DNA from: Marivivens donghaensis
GTDB lineage: Bacteria > Pseudomonadota > Alphaproteobacteria > Rhodobacterales > Rhodobacteraceae
Assembly (NCBI RefSeq): GCF_030410045.1
Contig: NZ_JAUFRA010000007.1
Span: forward strand, 62,001 to 126,000
Direction of reading: 5' to 3'
Length of the DNA: 64,000 nucleotides
Shown here: in pieces, positions 50,966-60,244 of the stretch
Layout: every line of letters starts with the position of its first letter
Numbering within the stretch: the stretch's first letter is position 1
The notes under the pieces: generated by a model
Database searches by the model: none
What the model was told of the DNA's origin: nothing
The model's input: only the letters and a program-made list of their open reading frames with translations
Position numbers and translations under genes: made by a program

Positions 50966-52447
50966 TTAGCTGCCAAAGATTCCGTTGAGCACGTAGAACA
51001 CAACAGCCGACAGGCCAGCCGCTGCGGGCACGGTAATCACCCAAGCCGCGACAATGGTCATAAAGTGGCTACGACGCACCAGTTTACGGCGGCGACGCTC
51101 TTCGGGGGCGAGGCGTTTTGCTTCTGGCCTATCGAGGTTCAGCTTACGCGCGCGGCGGCTGTGATCCCATTCGCGATAGAAGCCCACACCGAACACACCA
51201 CCAACCGCGATGTGGGTCGACGACACAGGCAGACCCAGCCAGCTCGCAACGATCACGGTGATCGCAGCAGAGAGAGCCACACAGTATGCGCGCATCGGGT
51301 TCAGTTTCGTGATCTGAGAGCCAACCATGCGAATGAGCTTGGGGCCAAAGGTGACGAGGCCGAACGAAATGCCCAACGCACCGATCACCATAACCCAGAT
51401 CGGAATGTGCACTTTGCCAGCGATTTCACCGAACTCTTGGGTGTGAACGATTGCGGCCAGCGGACCAACAGCGTTCGCCACGTCGTTCGCACCGTGTGCG
51501 AAGGATAGAAGCGCCGCAGAGATGACCAGCGGCAGACCGAACAGCACCTTGAGCGACTTATTACGGTTCTCGAGGCCTTGGGATTTCTTGCGGATGTAAG
51601 GCGACGACAGAAGGTATGTCGCAACACCCACAGCCAGACCGATCAGCAGAGCCGGCCCGAGGTCGATGGAGATCAGCTTTTTCAGGCCCTTCACCGCGAG
51701 GTAAACCGCAAAGACGCCAGCCATGATGCCGATCAGAACAGGCACCCAACGGCGTGCCGCTGCGATTTTGTCCTCACGATAGATGATGAAGGTTTTGATG
51801 AACCACAGGAACAACGCAGCAATCGCGCCGCCCAGCACAGGCGAAATCACCCAGCTCGCCGCAATTTGGCCCATCGACGTCCAGTTCACGGTGGCCAGAC
51901 CTGCCGCCGCAATACCAGCGCCCATTACGCCGCCAACAACAGAGTGGGTCGTGGACACAGGCGCGCCGATCCAAGTCGCAAGGTTCACCCAGAGTGCGGA
52001 GGACACCAGCGCGGCCATCATCGCCCAGATGAACATCATCGAGCTGTCAAAGCCCGCAGGATCGATAATCCCCTTGGAAATCGTCGAGACAACGTCACCA
52101 CCAGCGAGCAGTGCGCCCGCGCTTTCGCAGAGGGCCGCGATGACAATCGCGCCGCCCATGGTCAGCGCATTCGCGCCCACCGCAGGCCCCATGTTGTTCG
52201 CAACGTCGTTCGCCCCGATGTTGAGCGCCATGTAAGCGCCAAAGACCGCAGCAGCCACGACCACAGCCGATCCAGACCCTAGGCCGAACACGAATGCCGC
52301 GGCAAAGCCAGCCAGCACCATAAAGGTCAGACCGAGCCCGAAGCCGATCATGGGACGCGACACATAGAGTGTCGCCGTTTCGAGCGTCGAAATCCGGTTA
52401 AGATCGCGATCGAGGGTTTTCCAGCTCGACTTGTCTTCTGAGGTCAT
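50966..52447 (-). CDS. Inorganic phosphate transporter, PiT family
   Basis: Inner-membrane phosphate:cation symporter of 493 residues with about ten helices. Both family repeats are seen: NIGANDVANNMGPAVG near the N-terminus and FAHGANDVANAVGPLAA in the second half, with the paired APVSTTHS and LPVSSTHI loops. A charged cytosolic stretch (REWDHSRRARKLNLDRPEAKRLAPEERRRRKL) precedes the last helix. It lies downstream of the Nudix gene on the same strand. I saw no convincing Pho box. Confidence 0.93.
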   Translation of the reverse strand: MTSEDKSSWKTLDRDLNRISTLETATLYVSRPMIGFGLGLTFMVLAGFAAAFVFGLGSGSAVVVAAAVFGAYMALNIGANDVANNMGPAVGANALTMGGAIVIAALCESAGALLAGGDVVSTISKGIIDPAGFDSSMMFIWAMMAALVSSALWVNLATWIGAPVSTTHSVVGGVMGAGIAAAGLATVNWTSMGQIAASWVISPVLGGAIAALFLWFIKTFIIYREDKIAAARRWVPVLIGIMAGVFAVYLAVKGLKKLISIDLGPALLIGLAVGVATYLLSSPYIRKKSQGLENRNKSLKVLFGLPLVISAALLSFAHGANDVANAVGPLAAIVHTQEFGEIAGKVHIPIWVMVIGALGISFGLVTFGPKLIRMVGSQITKLNPMRAYCVALSAAITVIVASWLGLPVSSTHIAVGGVFGVGFYREWDHSRRARKLNLDRPEAKRLAPEERRRRKLVRRSHFMTIVAAWVITVPAAAGLSAVVFYVLNGIFGS

Positions 52448-52484
52448 CAGATTGGCCCGTCATAAAAGTGTTACAATTGGCAAG

Positions 52485-52503
52485 TCGGGTAAGGATTACC
52501 CGA
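52485..52503 (-). promoter_or_regulatory. Palindrome upstream of the phosphate transporter gene
   Basis: TCGGGTAA-N3-TTACCCGA is a perfect 8-bp inverted repeat about 40 bases before the transporter start. No T-run follows on either strand, so an operator or mRNA hairpin is more likely than a terminator. Confidence 0.45.
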
Positions 52504-52530
52504 TACGATTGCAACCATTTCTTTGCAGCA

Positions 52531-52992
52531 CTATCCGTTAAGGGTTCGCAAAAATTCGGCCATATCGGCGTCTTCAACGAAGTCTGCGGCGCGGTCAAAA
52601 GGCACCCATTTGCGCTTGCGCTTGTCCTTCTCGGGAAATTTGTTGGCCAGTTTTTCGACCTCTATCGCGTAGACATAGACGCGGCAGTCCCGCTCTATCC
52701 CGTTATCGACCGTCTTTTTCCCGTCATAGGTGCCGACAGGTTCCTTTGCAGCGCGCGCGTTTTTGACGCCCGCCTCTTCCCATGCTTCCTGTAGCGCGGT
52801 CTGCGAACCGCTCATCCCGTCGATGGGCCAACCTTTCGGCAGAATCCAACGACCATTGGACGATGTGACCAAAAGCACCTCATCACCAGACTTGGTTTCA
52901 CGCATGCACAGCGCCGCAATCTGAACCAACGCGGGGCGGTTCAGCATTGGGGACACGACTTCGGTCCAGGCTGTGCGCAAAAAGGGTACCAT
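52531..52992 (-). CDS. Nudix hydrolase
   Basis: A 153-residue Nudix pyrophosphatase. The Nudix box reads GWPIDGMSGSQTALQEAWEEAG: the catalytic EAWEEAG core is intact, while the usual first Glu of the box is Met and the Arg of REUxEE is Gln, a variant common in alphaproteobacterial members. Related enzymes hydrolyse diphosphoinositol- or dinucleoside-type polyphosphates; the substrate here is unknown. It lies just upstream of the phosphate transporter. Confidence 0.88.
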   Translation of the reverse strand: MVPFLRTAWTEVVSPMLNRPALVQIAALCMRETKSGDEVLLVTSSNGRWILPKGWPIDGMSGSQTALQEAWEEAGVKNARAAKEPVGTYDGKKTVDNGIERDCRVYVYAIEVEKLANKFPEKDKRKRKWVPFDRAADFVEDADMAEFLRTLNG

Positions 52993-53085
52993 ATATCCGC
53001 CTAGGGACGTTTATATTTCGTTGGCTAAGCCTTATCAGAGCACCCAGAGAGAGGCAAACAACGAACCCGAAAAGGACGTTTTTAA

Positions 53086-54489
53086 ATGACTCAACTTGCC
53101 AACCTTGGCCTCTATGGTCTCGGAACAATGGGCAGCGCTCTTGCGCTCAATATCCTCGACAACGGATTTGCGCTCCATGTTGCCAACCGTTCCGCCGATG
53201 TCACCGCTGAATTTGTTGCCGAAGCGGGCGATCTCGCTGCAAAATTGACCTCGCACGCGAGCCTTGCGGATATGGCGCGTAACATGCCTGCGCCCCGTGC
53301 GATCATCTTGATGGTTCCTGCGGGCAATCCCGTCGAATCTTCGATCGAAGAACTTTGTGATCTGCTCGAACCGGGTGACACGATCATCGACGCAGGAAAC
53401 ACCGATTTCCACGACACCCGTCGCCGCACCGCTCTGGTCGAAGGCCGTGGCCTAACCTTTATCGGTATGGGTGTTTCGGGCGGAGAAGAAGGTGCCCGTC
53501 ATGGTCCGTCGATCATGGTCGGCGGCACACCCCAAGCATGGGCTGGCATCCGCCCCGTCATTGAGGCCATCGCGGCAAAGTTCAACGGCGAGGCTTGTGC
53601 CGATCACCTTGGTCCTGATGGTGCAGGGCACTTTGTCAAAACCGTGCACAATGGCATCGAATACGCCGACATGCAGATGATCTCTGAACTCTACGGGATC
53701 ATGCGCTACGGTCAGGGCATGTCGCCTGCTGAGATCGGCGCACGTTTTGAATCGTGGGACACTGGCGCTCTGCAATCCTATCTGGTGGAAATCACGGGTA
53801 AGGTTCTTCAGGCCGTTGATAGCAAAACGGGCGCACCCGCGGTTGACGTGATCCTTGACCGCGCTGGTCAAAAGGGCACAGGCCGCTGGACCCTAATCGA
53901 AGCGCTCCGCCTCGGCCAATCCGCCTCCGCTATCGAAGCTGCTGTCGCGGCGCGGTCGTGGTCGTCGGAAAAACAAACCCGCATCGACGGTGAAGCGATC
54001 CTTTCGGGCACCCGCACAGCTGTTGACCTGTCAGAGCAAGACTACGCCGATGCGCTCCTTGCGGCACGTATCATCGCCTACGCTCAAGGTTTCCGCCTCT
54101 TGGCCGCCGCATCTGAGGAATACAACTGGTCGCTCGACTTCGCTCGTATCTCCGAGATCTGGCGTGCAGGCTGCATCATTCGTTCGGCTCTGCTCGATGA
54201 TATTTCCGCGGCCTTCCGTGGTGAAATGCCCAAAGGACAGCTGGTCTTTGCGCCTGCCTTTGCGGAACGCTTGAAGGCTACTGTGCCAGCGCTTCGCCGC
54301 GTGGTCGCCGCGGCGGTCCTGAACGGCCACCCAGTGCCTGCATGCGCGTCTGCGCTTTCGTTCATCGACACCCTGTCGATGGCACGTGGAACCACCGACC
54401 TCATTCAAGCCCAGCGTGACTTCTTTGGTATGCACGGGTTTGAACGCATTGATGGCGGCGCTGGCCACCACGGCCCTTGGTGGGACTGA
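53086..54489 (+). CDS. gnd: 6-phosphogluconate dehydrogenase (decarboxylating)
   Basis: Oxidative pentose phosphate pathway enzyme: 6-phosphogluconate to ribulose 5-phosphate, CO2 and NADPH. It has 467 residues. The NADP motif is GLYGLGTMGSALA, the signature GMGVSGGEEGARHGPSIMVGG is complete, and the catalytic Lys/Asn are in HFVKTVHNGIEYADMQ. The gene stands alone, with a REP-like element after it. Confidence 0.96.
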   Translation: MTQLANLGLYGLGTMGSALALNILDNGFALHVANRSADVTAEFVAEAGDLAAKLTSHASLADMARNMPAPRAIILMVPAGNPVESSIEELCDLLEPGDTIIDAGNTDFHDTRRRTALVEGRGLTFIGMGVSGGEEGARHGPSIMVGGTPQAWAGIRPVIEAIAAKFNGEACADHLGPDGAGHFVKTVHNGIEYADMQMISELYGIMRYGQGMSPAEIGARFESWDTGALQSYLVEITGKVLQAVDSKTGAPAVDVILDRAGQKGTGRWTLIEALRLGQSASAIEAAVAARSWSSEKQTRIDGEAILSGTRTAVDLSEQDYADALLAARIIAYAQGFRLLAAASEEYNWSLDFARISEIWRAGCIIRSALLDDISAAFRGEMPKGQLVFAPAFAERLKATVPALRRVVAAAVLNGHPVPACASALSFIDTLSMARGTTDLIQAQRDFFGMHGFERIDGGAGHHGPWWD

Positions 54490-54523
54490 TCGTCCTGCCT
54501 TTGTGCTGTAAATATCTCGGGGG

Positions 54524-54568
54524 TTAGGGGGCAGAGCCCCCTTGCGCCGCGCCAGCGGCGCCCCCTAA
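54524..54568. repeat. REP-like palindromic element between gnd and hrpB
   Basis: TTAGGGGG (54524) and CCCCCTAA (54561-54568) enclose two perfect hairpins, AGGGGGC-AGA-GCCCCCT and GCGCCGC-GCCA-GCGGCGC. Alternative folds use the outer arms. This is the type of dispersed G/C palindrome found between genes in Rhodobacteraceae; it may also stop transcription of gnd. A shorter relative is at 49929. Confidence 0.6.
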
Positions 54569-54577
54569 ACACCTAAC

Positions 54578-56983
54578 ATGACACTTCCCATCGACTCCGC
54601 CCTGCCTGACCTGATCGACGCGCTTCGCGTCGAAGGCCGCGCCGTGCTACAGGCACCCCCGGGGGCGGGTAAAACCACGCGGGTGCCATTGGCGCTGCTT
54701 GAGGCGAATGTCACCGATGGCAAGATCATCATGCTTGAACCGCGTCGTCTTGCAGCCCGCGCAGCGGCCGAACGTTTGGCGGAACAGCTTGGTGAAAAGA
54801 CGGGCCAGACGGTCGGTTACCGTATGCGCGGCGATAGCAAGGCGGGCAGTAGTATCGAAGTCGTCACCGAAGGTATCCTGACCCGCATGATTCAATCCGA
54901 TCCTGAGCTTTCGGGTATTGGCGCGATCATCTTTGACGAATTTCACGAACGCAGCCTGAACGCTGACCTTGGCCTCGCGCTGACGTGGGAAATTCGGCAA
55001 GCCCTGCGCGACGACCTGATCTTGGTCGTTATGTCCGCGACGCTGGATGCCGAACCCGTCGCGCGGTTGTTGGACAACGCGCCGATGATCACCTCAGAAG
55101 GGCGCGCATATCCCGTCGATCTAGTCTATTTGGAACGTCCGCTCGATAAAACCCGCCGTCTTGAAATGGCAACTGCGGACCTGATCGTTGACGCTGTGGC
55201 CCAGACCGAAGGTGGGGTTTTGGTGTTCCTTCCTGGTGAGGGCGAAATCCGTCGTACTGAGGCCGCGTTGCAGGGGCGTTTGCCCAAAGGGTGTGAGGTG
55301 CGACCGCTCTATGGTGCGCTGCCCTTCGCCCAGCAACGCGCCGCGATCGCACCTGTCTTAAGCGAGAGAAAGGTTGTTCTTTCGACTTCCATCGCAGAAA
55401 CCTCGCTGACGATTGAGGATATTCGCGTTGTCGTCGATGCGGGTCGTGCGCGGCGGTCGCGCTATGATCCGTCGTCTGGGATGGCGCGGCTTGTCACTGA
55501 ACGCGTGTCCAAGGCCGAAGCGACCCAGCGTGCAGGCCGTGCGGGCCGCGTCGCTGCGGGCACCTGTTACCGCCTCTGGACCAAAGGCGAAGACGGAGCA
55601 TTGCAGGCCTTTCCTCCAGCAGAGATCGAAGCGACCGATCTGGCGGGTCTTGCCTTGGAAATGGCGCTGTGGGGCGCGGCTGATCTGCCGTTCCTCACCC
55701 CTCCGCCCGAAGGCACCTTGGCCGAGGCGCAGGCGCTCTTGCATCAACTCGGCGCGTTGGACGCTAACGGTCGGATCACCGATCACGGCAGGCTCATCGC
55801 CGCGATGCCGTTGCACCCACGGCTCGCCCATATGCTGGCAGTTGCGGGTAAACAAGCAGCGCCCTTAGCCGCGCTTTTGGCGGACCGCGATCCGATGATT
55901 GGCGGGCAAACGGACCTCATGTTGCGACTTCGTGCCATCCGAACCGGCGAAGGCAACGTGAACCGCAGCGTGCTGGATCGGATCAAGGTTGAGGCGAAAC
56001 GCTTTGCCCAAATGGCTGAGGAAAAGCCCACGTTGTCACCCGCAGAGATGGCAGCCTTGGCCTATCCTGATCGTGTCGGCCTACGTCGGTCGGGCGATGC
56101 GCCGCGCTATATCCTGTCGGGCGGCAAGGGGGCGGTGATGCCCGATGGCGATGGCCTCGCTGGGCAACGATTGATCGTCGCAACCGACCTCGACGGGAAC
56201 CCGCGCGAGGCCAAAATCCGTCAGGCCTTGGCCATTTCAGAGAGTGAACTCCGTGGCCTCTTTTCGGATCAGATCGCATGGACGGATGTGTGCGAATGGT
56301 CCAAACGGGATCGTCGGGTGAAAACGCGCCGCGTTGAGATGTTTGGCGCGCTCCCCCTCGATGATCGGCAGTGGTCCGAGGCCAGCGAAGACGCGATTGC
56401 CCGTGCGATGCTGGACGGCGTGCGTGACCTCGGCTTGCGGTTGGATGGGGCTGCGGCGCGGCTTTGTGCGCGGGTCGAATTGGTGCGTGCGGGCGGCGCT
56501 GACTTGCCTGCGATGGACGCTGATAGCCTCATGGCTGGGCTAGAGGATTGGTTGCTGCCGCACCTAAACGGCGTCCGCTCTGCCGAGGATTGGAAGCGGT
56601 TCAATCCGCATGACGCCCTGCGCGGCATGCTGTCGTGGGACCAGTTGCAGGTCTTGGATCAGGCGGCCCCATCGCATTTTGAAACGCCGCTGGGGCGAAA
56701 GATCCCGATTGATTATGACGGGGAATATCCGCAGATCACCTTGCGTTTGCAGGAAATGTTTGGGGTGACGCGCCATCCGACCGTCGGGAAAACGCCGCTG
56801 CGTGTCACGCTGCTCTCGCCGGGTCAAAAGCCTGTGCAGGTTACGATGGATATTCCGGGGTTCTGGGCCAATTCCTATGCCGACGTGCGCAAAGACATGC
56901 GCGGCCAATATCCCAAACACCCGTGGCCCGAAGATCCCACAACGGCTGACCCTACCTTGCGGGCCAAACCGCGCGCCCGTTAA
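54578..56983 (+). CDS. hrpB: ATP-dependent RNA helicase HrpB
   Basis: DEAH-type helicase of 801 residues, normal HrpB length. Motif I is PPGAGKTTRVP, motif II IIFDEFHERS, motif III VMSATLD, motif VI QRAGRAGRVAAGT, followed by helicase-associated and HrpB C-terminal domains (SWDQLQVLDQAAPSHFETPLGRKIPIDYDG). The biological role is poorly defined in all bacteria. It converges on the next gene with a four-base overlap. Confidence 0.95.
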   Translation: MTLPIDSALPDLIDALRVEGRAVLQAPPGAGKTTRVPLALLEANVTDGKIIMLEPRRLAARAAAERLAEQLGEKTGQTVGYRMRGDSKAGSSIEVVTEGILTRMIQSDPELSGIGAIIFDEFHERSLNADLGLALTWEIRQALRDDLILVVMSATLDAEPVARLLDNAPMITSEGRAYPVDLVYLERPLDKTRRLEMATADLIVDAVAQTEGGVLVFLPGEGEIRRTEAALQGRLPKGCEVRPLYGALPFAQQRAAIAPVLSERKVVLSTSIAETSLTIEDIRVVVDAGRARRSRYDPSSGMARLVTERVSKAEATQRAGRAGRVAAGTCYRLWTKGEDGALQAFPPAEIEATDLAGLALEMALWGAADLPFLTPPPEGTLAEAQALLHQLGALDANGRITDHGRLIAAMPLHPRLAHMLAVAGKQAAPLAALLADRDPMIGGQTDLMLRLRAIRTGEGNVNRSVLDRIKVEAKRFAQMAEEKPTLSPAEMAALAYPDRVGLRRSGDAPRYILSGGKGAVMPDGDGLAGQRLIVATDLDGNPREAKIRQALAISESELRGLFSDQIAWTDVCEWSKRDRRVKTRRVEMFGALPLDDRQWSEASEDAIARAMLDGVRDLGLRLDGAAARLCARVELVRAGGADLPAMDADSLMAGLEDWLLPHLNGVRSAEDWKRFNPHDALRGMLSWDQLQVLDQAAPSHFETPLGRKIPIDYDGEYPQITLRLQEMFGVTRHPTVGKTPLRVTLLSPGQKPVQVTMDIPGFWANSYADVRKDMRGQYPKHPWPEDPTTADPTLRAKPRAR

Positions 56984-58395
56984 TCCTGAGCGCGCAGAAC
57001 CGCACCGGGGTTCATAATGCCCTGCGGATCGAGCGCGTCTTTGATCGCACGCATCATCGAGAGCTTCATCGGGTCGGAGTATTTCTCAAGGTCGTCCACC
57101 TTGAGCCGTCCAATCCCGTGTTCTGCACTGACCGAACCGTCGAATTTGTGAACCATGTCGTGGACGGTCGTTTTTATCGCGCCGCGCAGGTTTTCATAAT
57201 CCGCGCGGGTTCGGCCTTGGGTTGGGAAAACGTTGAAGTGCAGGTTACCGTCGCCCAAATGGCCAAAGCAGTTGATGCGGAAATCACCGACCTGCGCGAG
57301 GGCAGCGGTGGCCTCAACGATGTAGTCAGGGATTTTCGACAGCGGCACAGAGATGTCATGCGATGAGATCGACCCGATGCGGCGGTTCGCTTCGGGGATG
57401 TTTTCGCGGATTACCCAAAACGCCTGACGCTGGGCCTCGGACTGGGCAATCACGCCGTCACTGACAAGATCGGCCTCGGATGCAGCGACAAACAGCGTCT
57501 CAAGCGCCTCTTGTGGCTGGAACCCAGCTGGCAAACCTAGGTCGATGAGGACGAACCATTCTGGCGTCTCGGCAAAGGGTTTCGCGACCTCTGGGCCGAC
57601 CTCATCCAAAAACGCGATGCCCTGTTTGCTCATCAGTTCAAAGGCAGAGATGCCTTCGCCGATTTGCGCCTGCGCCAGTGCCAATAGGTCGAGAGCCGCC
57701 GCAGGCGACGGTACAACCATCAGCGCGGTGCCATGTGTCGCGGGTCGCGGCGACAGTTTCAGCGCGGCACCTGTGATGATGCCAAGGCTCCCCTCGGACC
57801 CGATCATCAGGTCGCGCAAGTCATAGCCTGTGTTGTCTTTGCGCAGACGGGTTAGGCCGTTCCAGACCTCTCCGCTCGCCGTTACGACCTCAAGGCCTAG
57901 GACCTGAGCGCGAGCGTTTCCGTAACGCAGAACGTTCAACCCGCCTGCGTTGGTGCCAAGCAGCCCGCCAATCCGTGCTGATCCTTCAGAGGCGAGCGAG
58001 AGTGGGAACAGGCGTTCTACGCCCTCTGCGGCCGCCTGAACGTCCGCCAAAATGCAGCCCGCGTCGCAGACGAGCACGTTTTCGGTCGGGTAGATGTCAC
58101 GAATGCGGTTCATCCGCTCAAGGCTGAGGATAACAGGCACGGGGCCGTCTTCCATCAGCTGGCCGCCGACCAAACCAGTGCCGCCAGAGTAGGGGACAAT
58201 GCCAATCTTATGCGCGGCGCAGAGTTTGACGACCTCAGAGACCTCTGCTGTGCTGGACGGCGCAACAACGACACCCGTCCCCATGAACCGCCCGCGCGGT
58301 TCACGCAGGTAGGGGGCCGTATCGTCCTTATTCTGCAGATCAGGGATGGCAGATTTTAGGAGGGAAACAAAAGTATCGTCAGCAGAGTTCAGCAT
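56980..58395 (-). CDS. FAD-linked D-2-hydroxyacid dehydrogenase (GlcD / D-2-hydroxyglutarate dehydrogenase type)
   Basis: Vanillyl-alcohol-oxidase-type flavoprotein of 471 residues. The FAD-binding half has IVPYSGGTGLVGGQ and LLGTNAGGLNVLRYGNAR, and IGSEGSLGIIT; the C-terminal half has the metal/substrate His region CFGHLGDGNLHFNV and SAEHGIGRLK. The layout fits D-2-hydroxyglutarate or D-lactate dehydrogenases without extra Fe-S domain; which substrate is not decidable. It overlaps the GNAT gene upstream by seven bases. Confidence 0.9.
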   Translation of the reverse strand: MLNSADDTFVSLLKSAIPDLQNKDDTAPYLREPRGRFMGTGVVVAPSSTAEVSEVVKLCAAHKIGIVPYSGGTGLVGGQLMEDGPVPVILSLERMNRIRDIYPTENVLVCDAGCILADVQAAAEGVERLFPLSLASEGSARIGGLLGTNAGGLNVLRYGNARAQVLGLEVVTASGEVWNGLTRLRKDNTGYDLRDLMIGSEGSLGIITGAALKLSPRPATHGTALMVVPSPAAALDLLALAQAQIGEGISAFELMSKQGIAFLDEVGPEVAKPFAETPEWFVLIDLGLPAGFQPQEALETLFVAASEADLVSDGVIAQSEAQRQAFWVIRENIPEANRRIGSISSHDISVPLSKIPDYIVEATAALAQVGDFRINCFGHLGDGNLHFNVFPTQGRTRADYENLRGAIKTTVHDMVHKFDGSVSAEHGIGRLKVDDLEKYSDPMKLSMMRAIKDALDPQGIMNPGAVLRAQD

Positions 58396-58979
58396 TGGCC
58401 TAAATTTGCCTTACCGCGGCGATCCGCGCGGAGGTTTGCGTAAAGGACGTGGTTGCGCCAGCGTCCGTTAATCTCGAGGTAGCTCTGCGCGACGCCTTCG
58501 TATTTGTAACCGCAGCTTTCGAGCAGGCGGCGCGAAGGCGTGTTTTGGGGCAAACAGCCCGCTTCGATCCGGCTCAGGTCTAGTTCGACAAAGGCGTAAT
58601 GCACCAGCGCATCAATCGCTTCGCGCATGTAGCCGTTGCGGGCATAGCGTTGGCCGATCCAATAGCCTGCGGTGCCCGCTTGGGCAGGGCCGCGACGGAT
58701 ATTGTCGAGGGTAATTGCCCCGAGGAGCGCTTGATCCTCACGGCGAATGAGGAACAGCGGAACGGCGGTGCCATTGGCGAGCGACCGTTGGGACCAATAC
58801 ACACGGTTGGTAAAGGCCTTGCGGCTCAGGTGGTCCTTGGACCATTCAGGTTCCCACGGGGTCAGAAACTCGCGGCTCTCTTGCCGAAGGTCCGCCCACT
58901 GGCGCCAGTCGCCATGATCTGGCAGCCGCAATGTCATGCGGTCTGTTTCCAGCCTGACCTTGCGACGCCGCCCCAGCAT
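58389..58979 (-). CDS. GNAT N-acetyltransferase, RimJ/RimL type
   Basis: Acetyltransferase of 196 residues with the RimJ/RimL layout: LRLPDHGDWRQWADLRQESREFL, acetyl-CoA strand LLGAITLDNIRRG, GYWIGQRYARNGYMREAIDALVHYAF, and PSRRLLESCGYKYEGVAQSYLEINGRWRNHVLYANLR. Probable N-terminal protein acetylation, perhaps of a ribosomal protein. Coupled to the M16 peptidase upstream by a TAATG junction. Confidence 0.92.
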   Translation of the reverse strand: MLGRRRKVRLETDRMTLRLPDHGDWRQWADLRQESREFLTPWEPEWSKDHLSRKAFTNRVYWSQRSLANGTAVPLFLIRREDQALLGAITLDNIRRGPAQAGTAGYWIGQRYARNGYMREAIDALVHYAFVELDLSRIEAGCLPQNTPSRRLLESCGYKYEGVAQSYLEINGRWRNHVLYANLRADRRGKANLGQC

Positions 58980-60244
58980 TATGCAACGAGCCTTGATTTC
59001 ATAGTGTCCAGATCTGGTGCATTTTGACCAGGACCATAGATCGCCATCGCCATCTCTGCCTCACCCGCCATCTTGCCCGCAAACTCGCGAACCTCCTGTA
59101 CGGATACATTGTCGATCATCGCAACGGTTTCTTCGAGGTCGATGATGCGGCCCTTGGAATAGAGCATATGGACCAGACGTTCGGCACGGTTCGACGGTGT
59201 TTCCAGCCCCATCAACAGACCCGCCTTCATTTGCGCACGGGCACGAGCGACTTCGGCTTCGGACATGTCGTCAGCAGCACGCTTCATCTCGTCCATCGTG
59301 ATTTGCGTCAGTTGGGCGATGTCGTCAGAAGATGTGCCGGCGTAAATCGTCATCATGCCCGTGTCGGCATAGGCGCCTGTTTGAGCAAAGATTGAATAGC
59401 AGAGACCACGGTTTTCGCGGATTTCTTGGAACAGACGGCTGGAAATACCGCCGCCCAGAGCCGACGAGTAAATCTGTGCGGTAAAGATGTCCCGACCGAG
59501 ATAATCTGGACCTTCAAAGCCCAATGTGAAATGGACCTGCTCTAACGCTTTCAACTCGCGCTTTTCGCCGCTGCGGAAGGTGGCTGGAACCACGGTCTGG
59601 AGGTTCGGGCGCGATTTCATGCCGCCAAAGATCGCTTCGGCCTGTTTAACGATCGCATCATGGTCCACGGCCCCAGCAGCCGACAGGATCATACGGTCGG
59701 GCGCGTAGTGTTCATCCATGAACCCTTGCAGATCATGGTTTTGAAACGCCGACACACGTTCAGACGGACCTAGGATGGTGCGTCCAAGCGGCTGATCGGG
59801 ATAGGCGGCCTCTTGCAGCCAATCAAAAACGATATCGTCAGGCGTGTCGTAGGACAGACCGATTTCTTGGAGGATCACGCCGCGTTCGACATCCACGTCA
59901 TGCGGATTGAACACAGGGTTCATCAGAATATCGCCGATAATGTCGAGCCCAAGCGTCACGTCCTCTTCGAGGACGCGCGCGTAATAGGCCGTCATTTCGC
60001 GGCTGGTGTAGGCGTTGATATAGCCGCCTACGTCTTCGATCTGTTCGGCAATCTGCAATGCGGTGCGGTTCGTCGTTCCCTTGAATGCCATATGTTCAAG
60101 GAAATGCGCGATGCCGTTCTGTTCGATCCGTTCGTGGCGTCCACCTGCCAAAACCCAAACGCCGATAGAGGCGGATTTTAGGCTGGGCATGGCTTCGGTT
60201 ACGATACGGAAGCCGTTGGATAGTGTGTGAGTGCGGATGGTCAA
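58979..60244 (-). CDS. M16 family zinc peptidase (mitochondrial processing peptidase-like)
   Basis: Inverzincin peptidase of 421 residues. The zinc motif HFLEH at about 47-51, with the downstream Glu in VERGVILQEIGL, is intact, and the glycine-rich loop region SSALGGGISSRLFQEIRE supports the beta-MPP type. TTG start overlapping the thrC stop, so the two are co-translated. The thrC-M16-GNAT order is frequent in Rhodobacteraceae; the peptidase role in bacteria is unclear. Confidence 0.92.
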   Translation of the reverse strand: MTIRTHTLSNGFRIVTEAMPSLKSASIGVWVLAGGRHERIEQNGIAHFLEHMAFKGTTNRTALQIAEQIEDVGGYINAYTSREMTAYYARVLEEDVTLGLDIIGDILMNPVFNPHDVDVERGVILQEIGLSYDTPDDIVFDWLQEAAYPDQPLGRTILGPSERVSAFQNHDLQGFMDEHYAPDRMILSAAGAVDHDAIVKQAEAIFGGMKSRPNLQTVVPATFRSGEKRELKALEQVHFTLGFEGPDYLGRDIFTAQIYSSALGGGISSRLFQEIRENRGLCYSIFAQTGAYADTGMMTIYAGTSSDDIAQLTQITMDEMKRAADDMSEAEVARARAQMKAGLLMGLETPSNRAERLVHMLYSKGRIIDLEETVAMIDNVSVQEVREFAGKMAGEAEMAMAIYGPGQNAPDLDTMKSRLVA

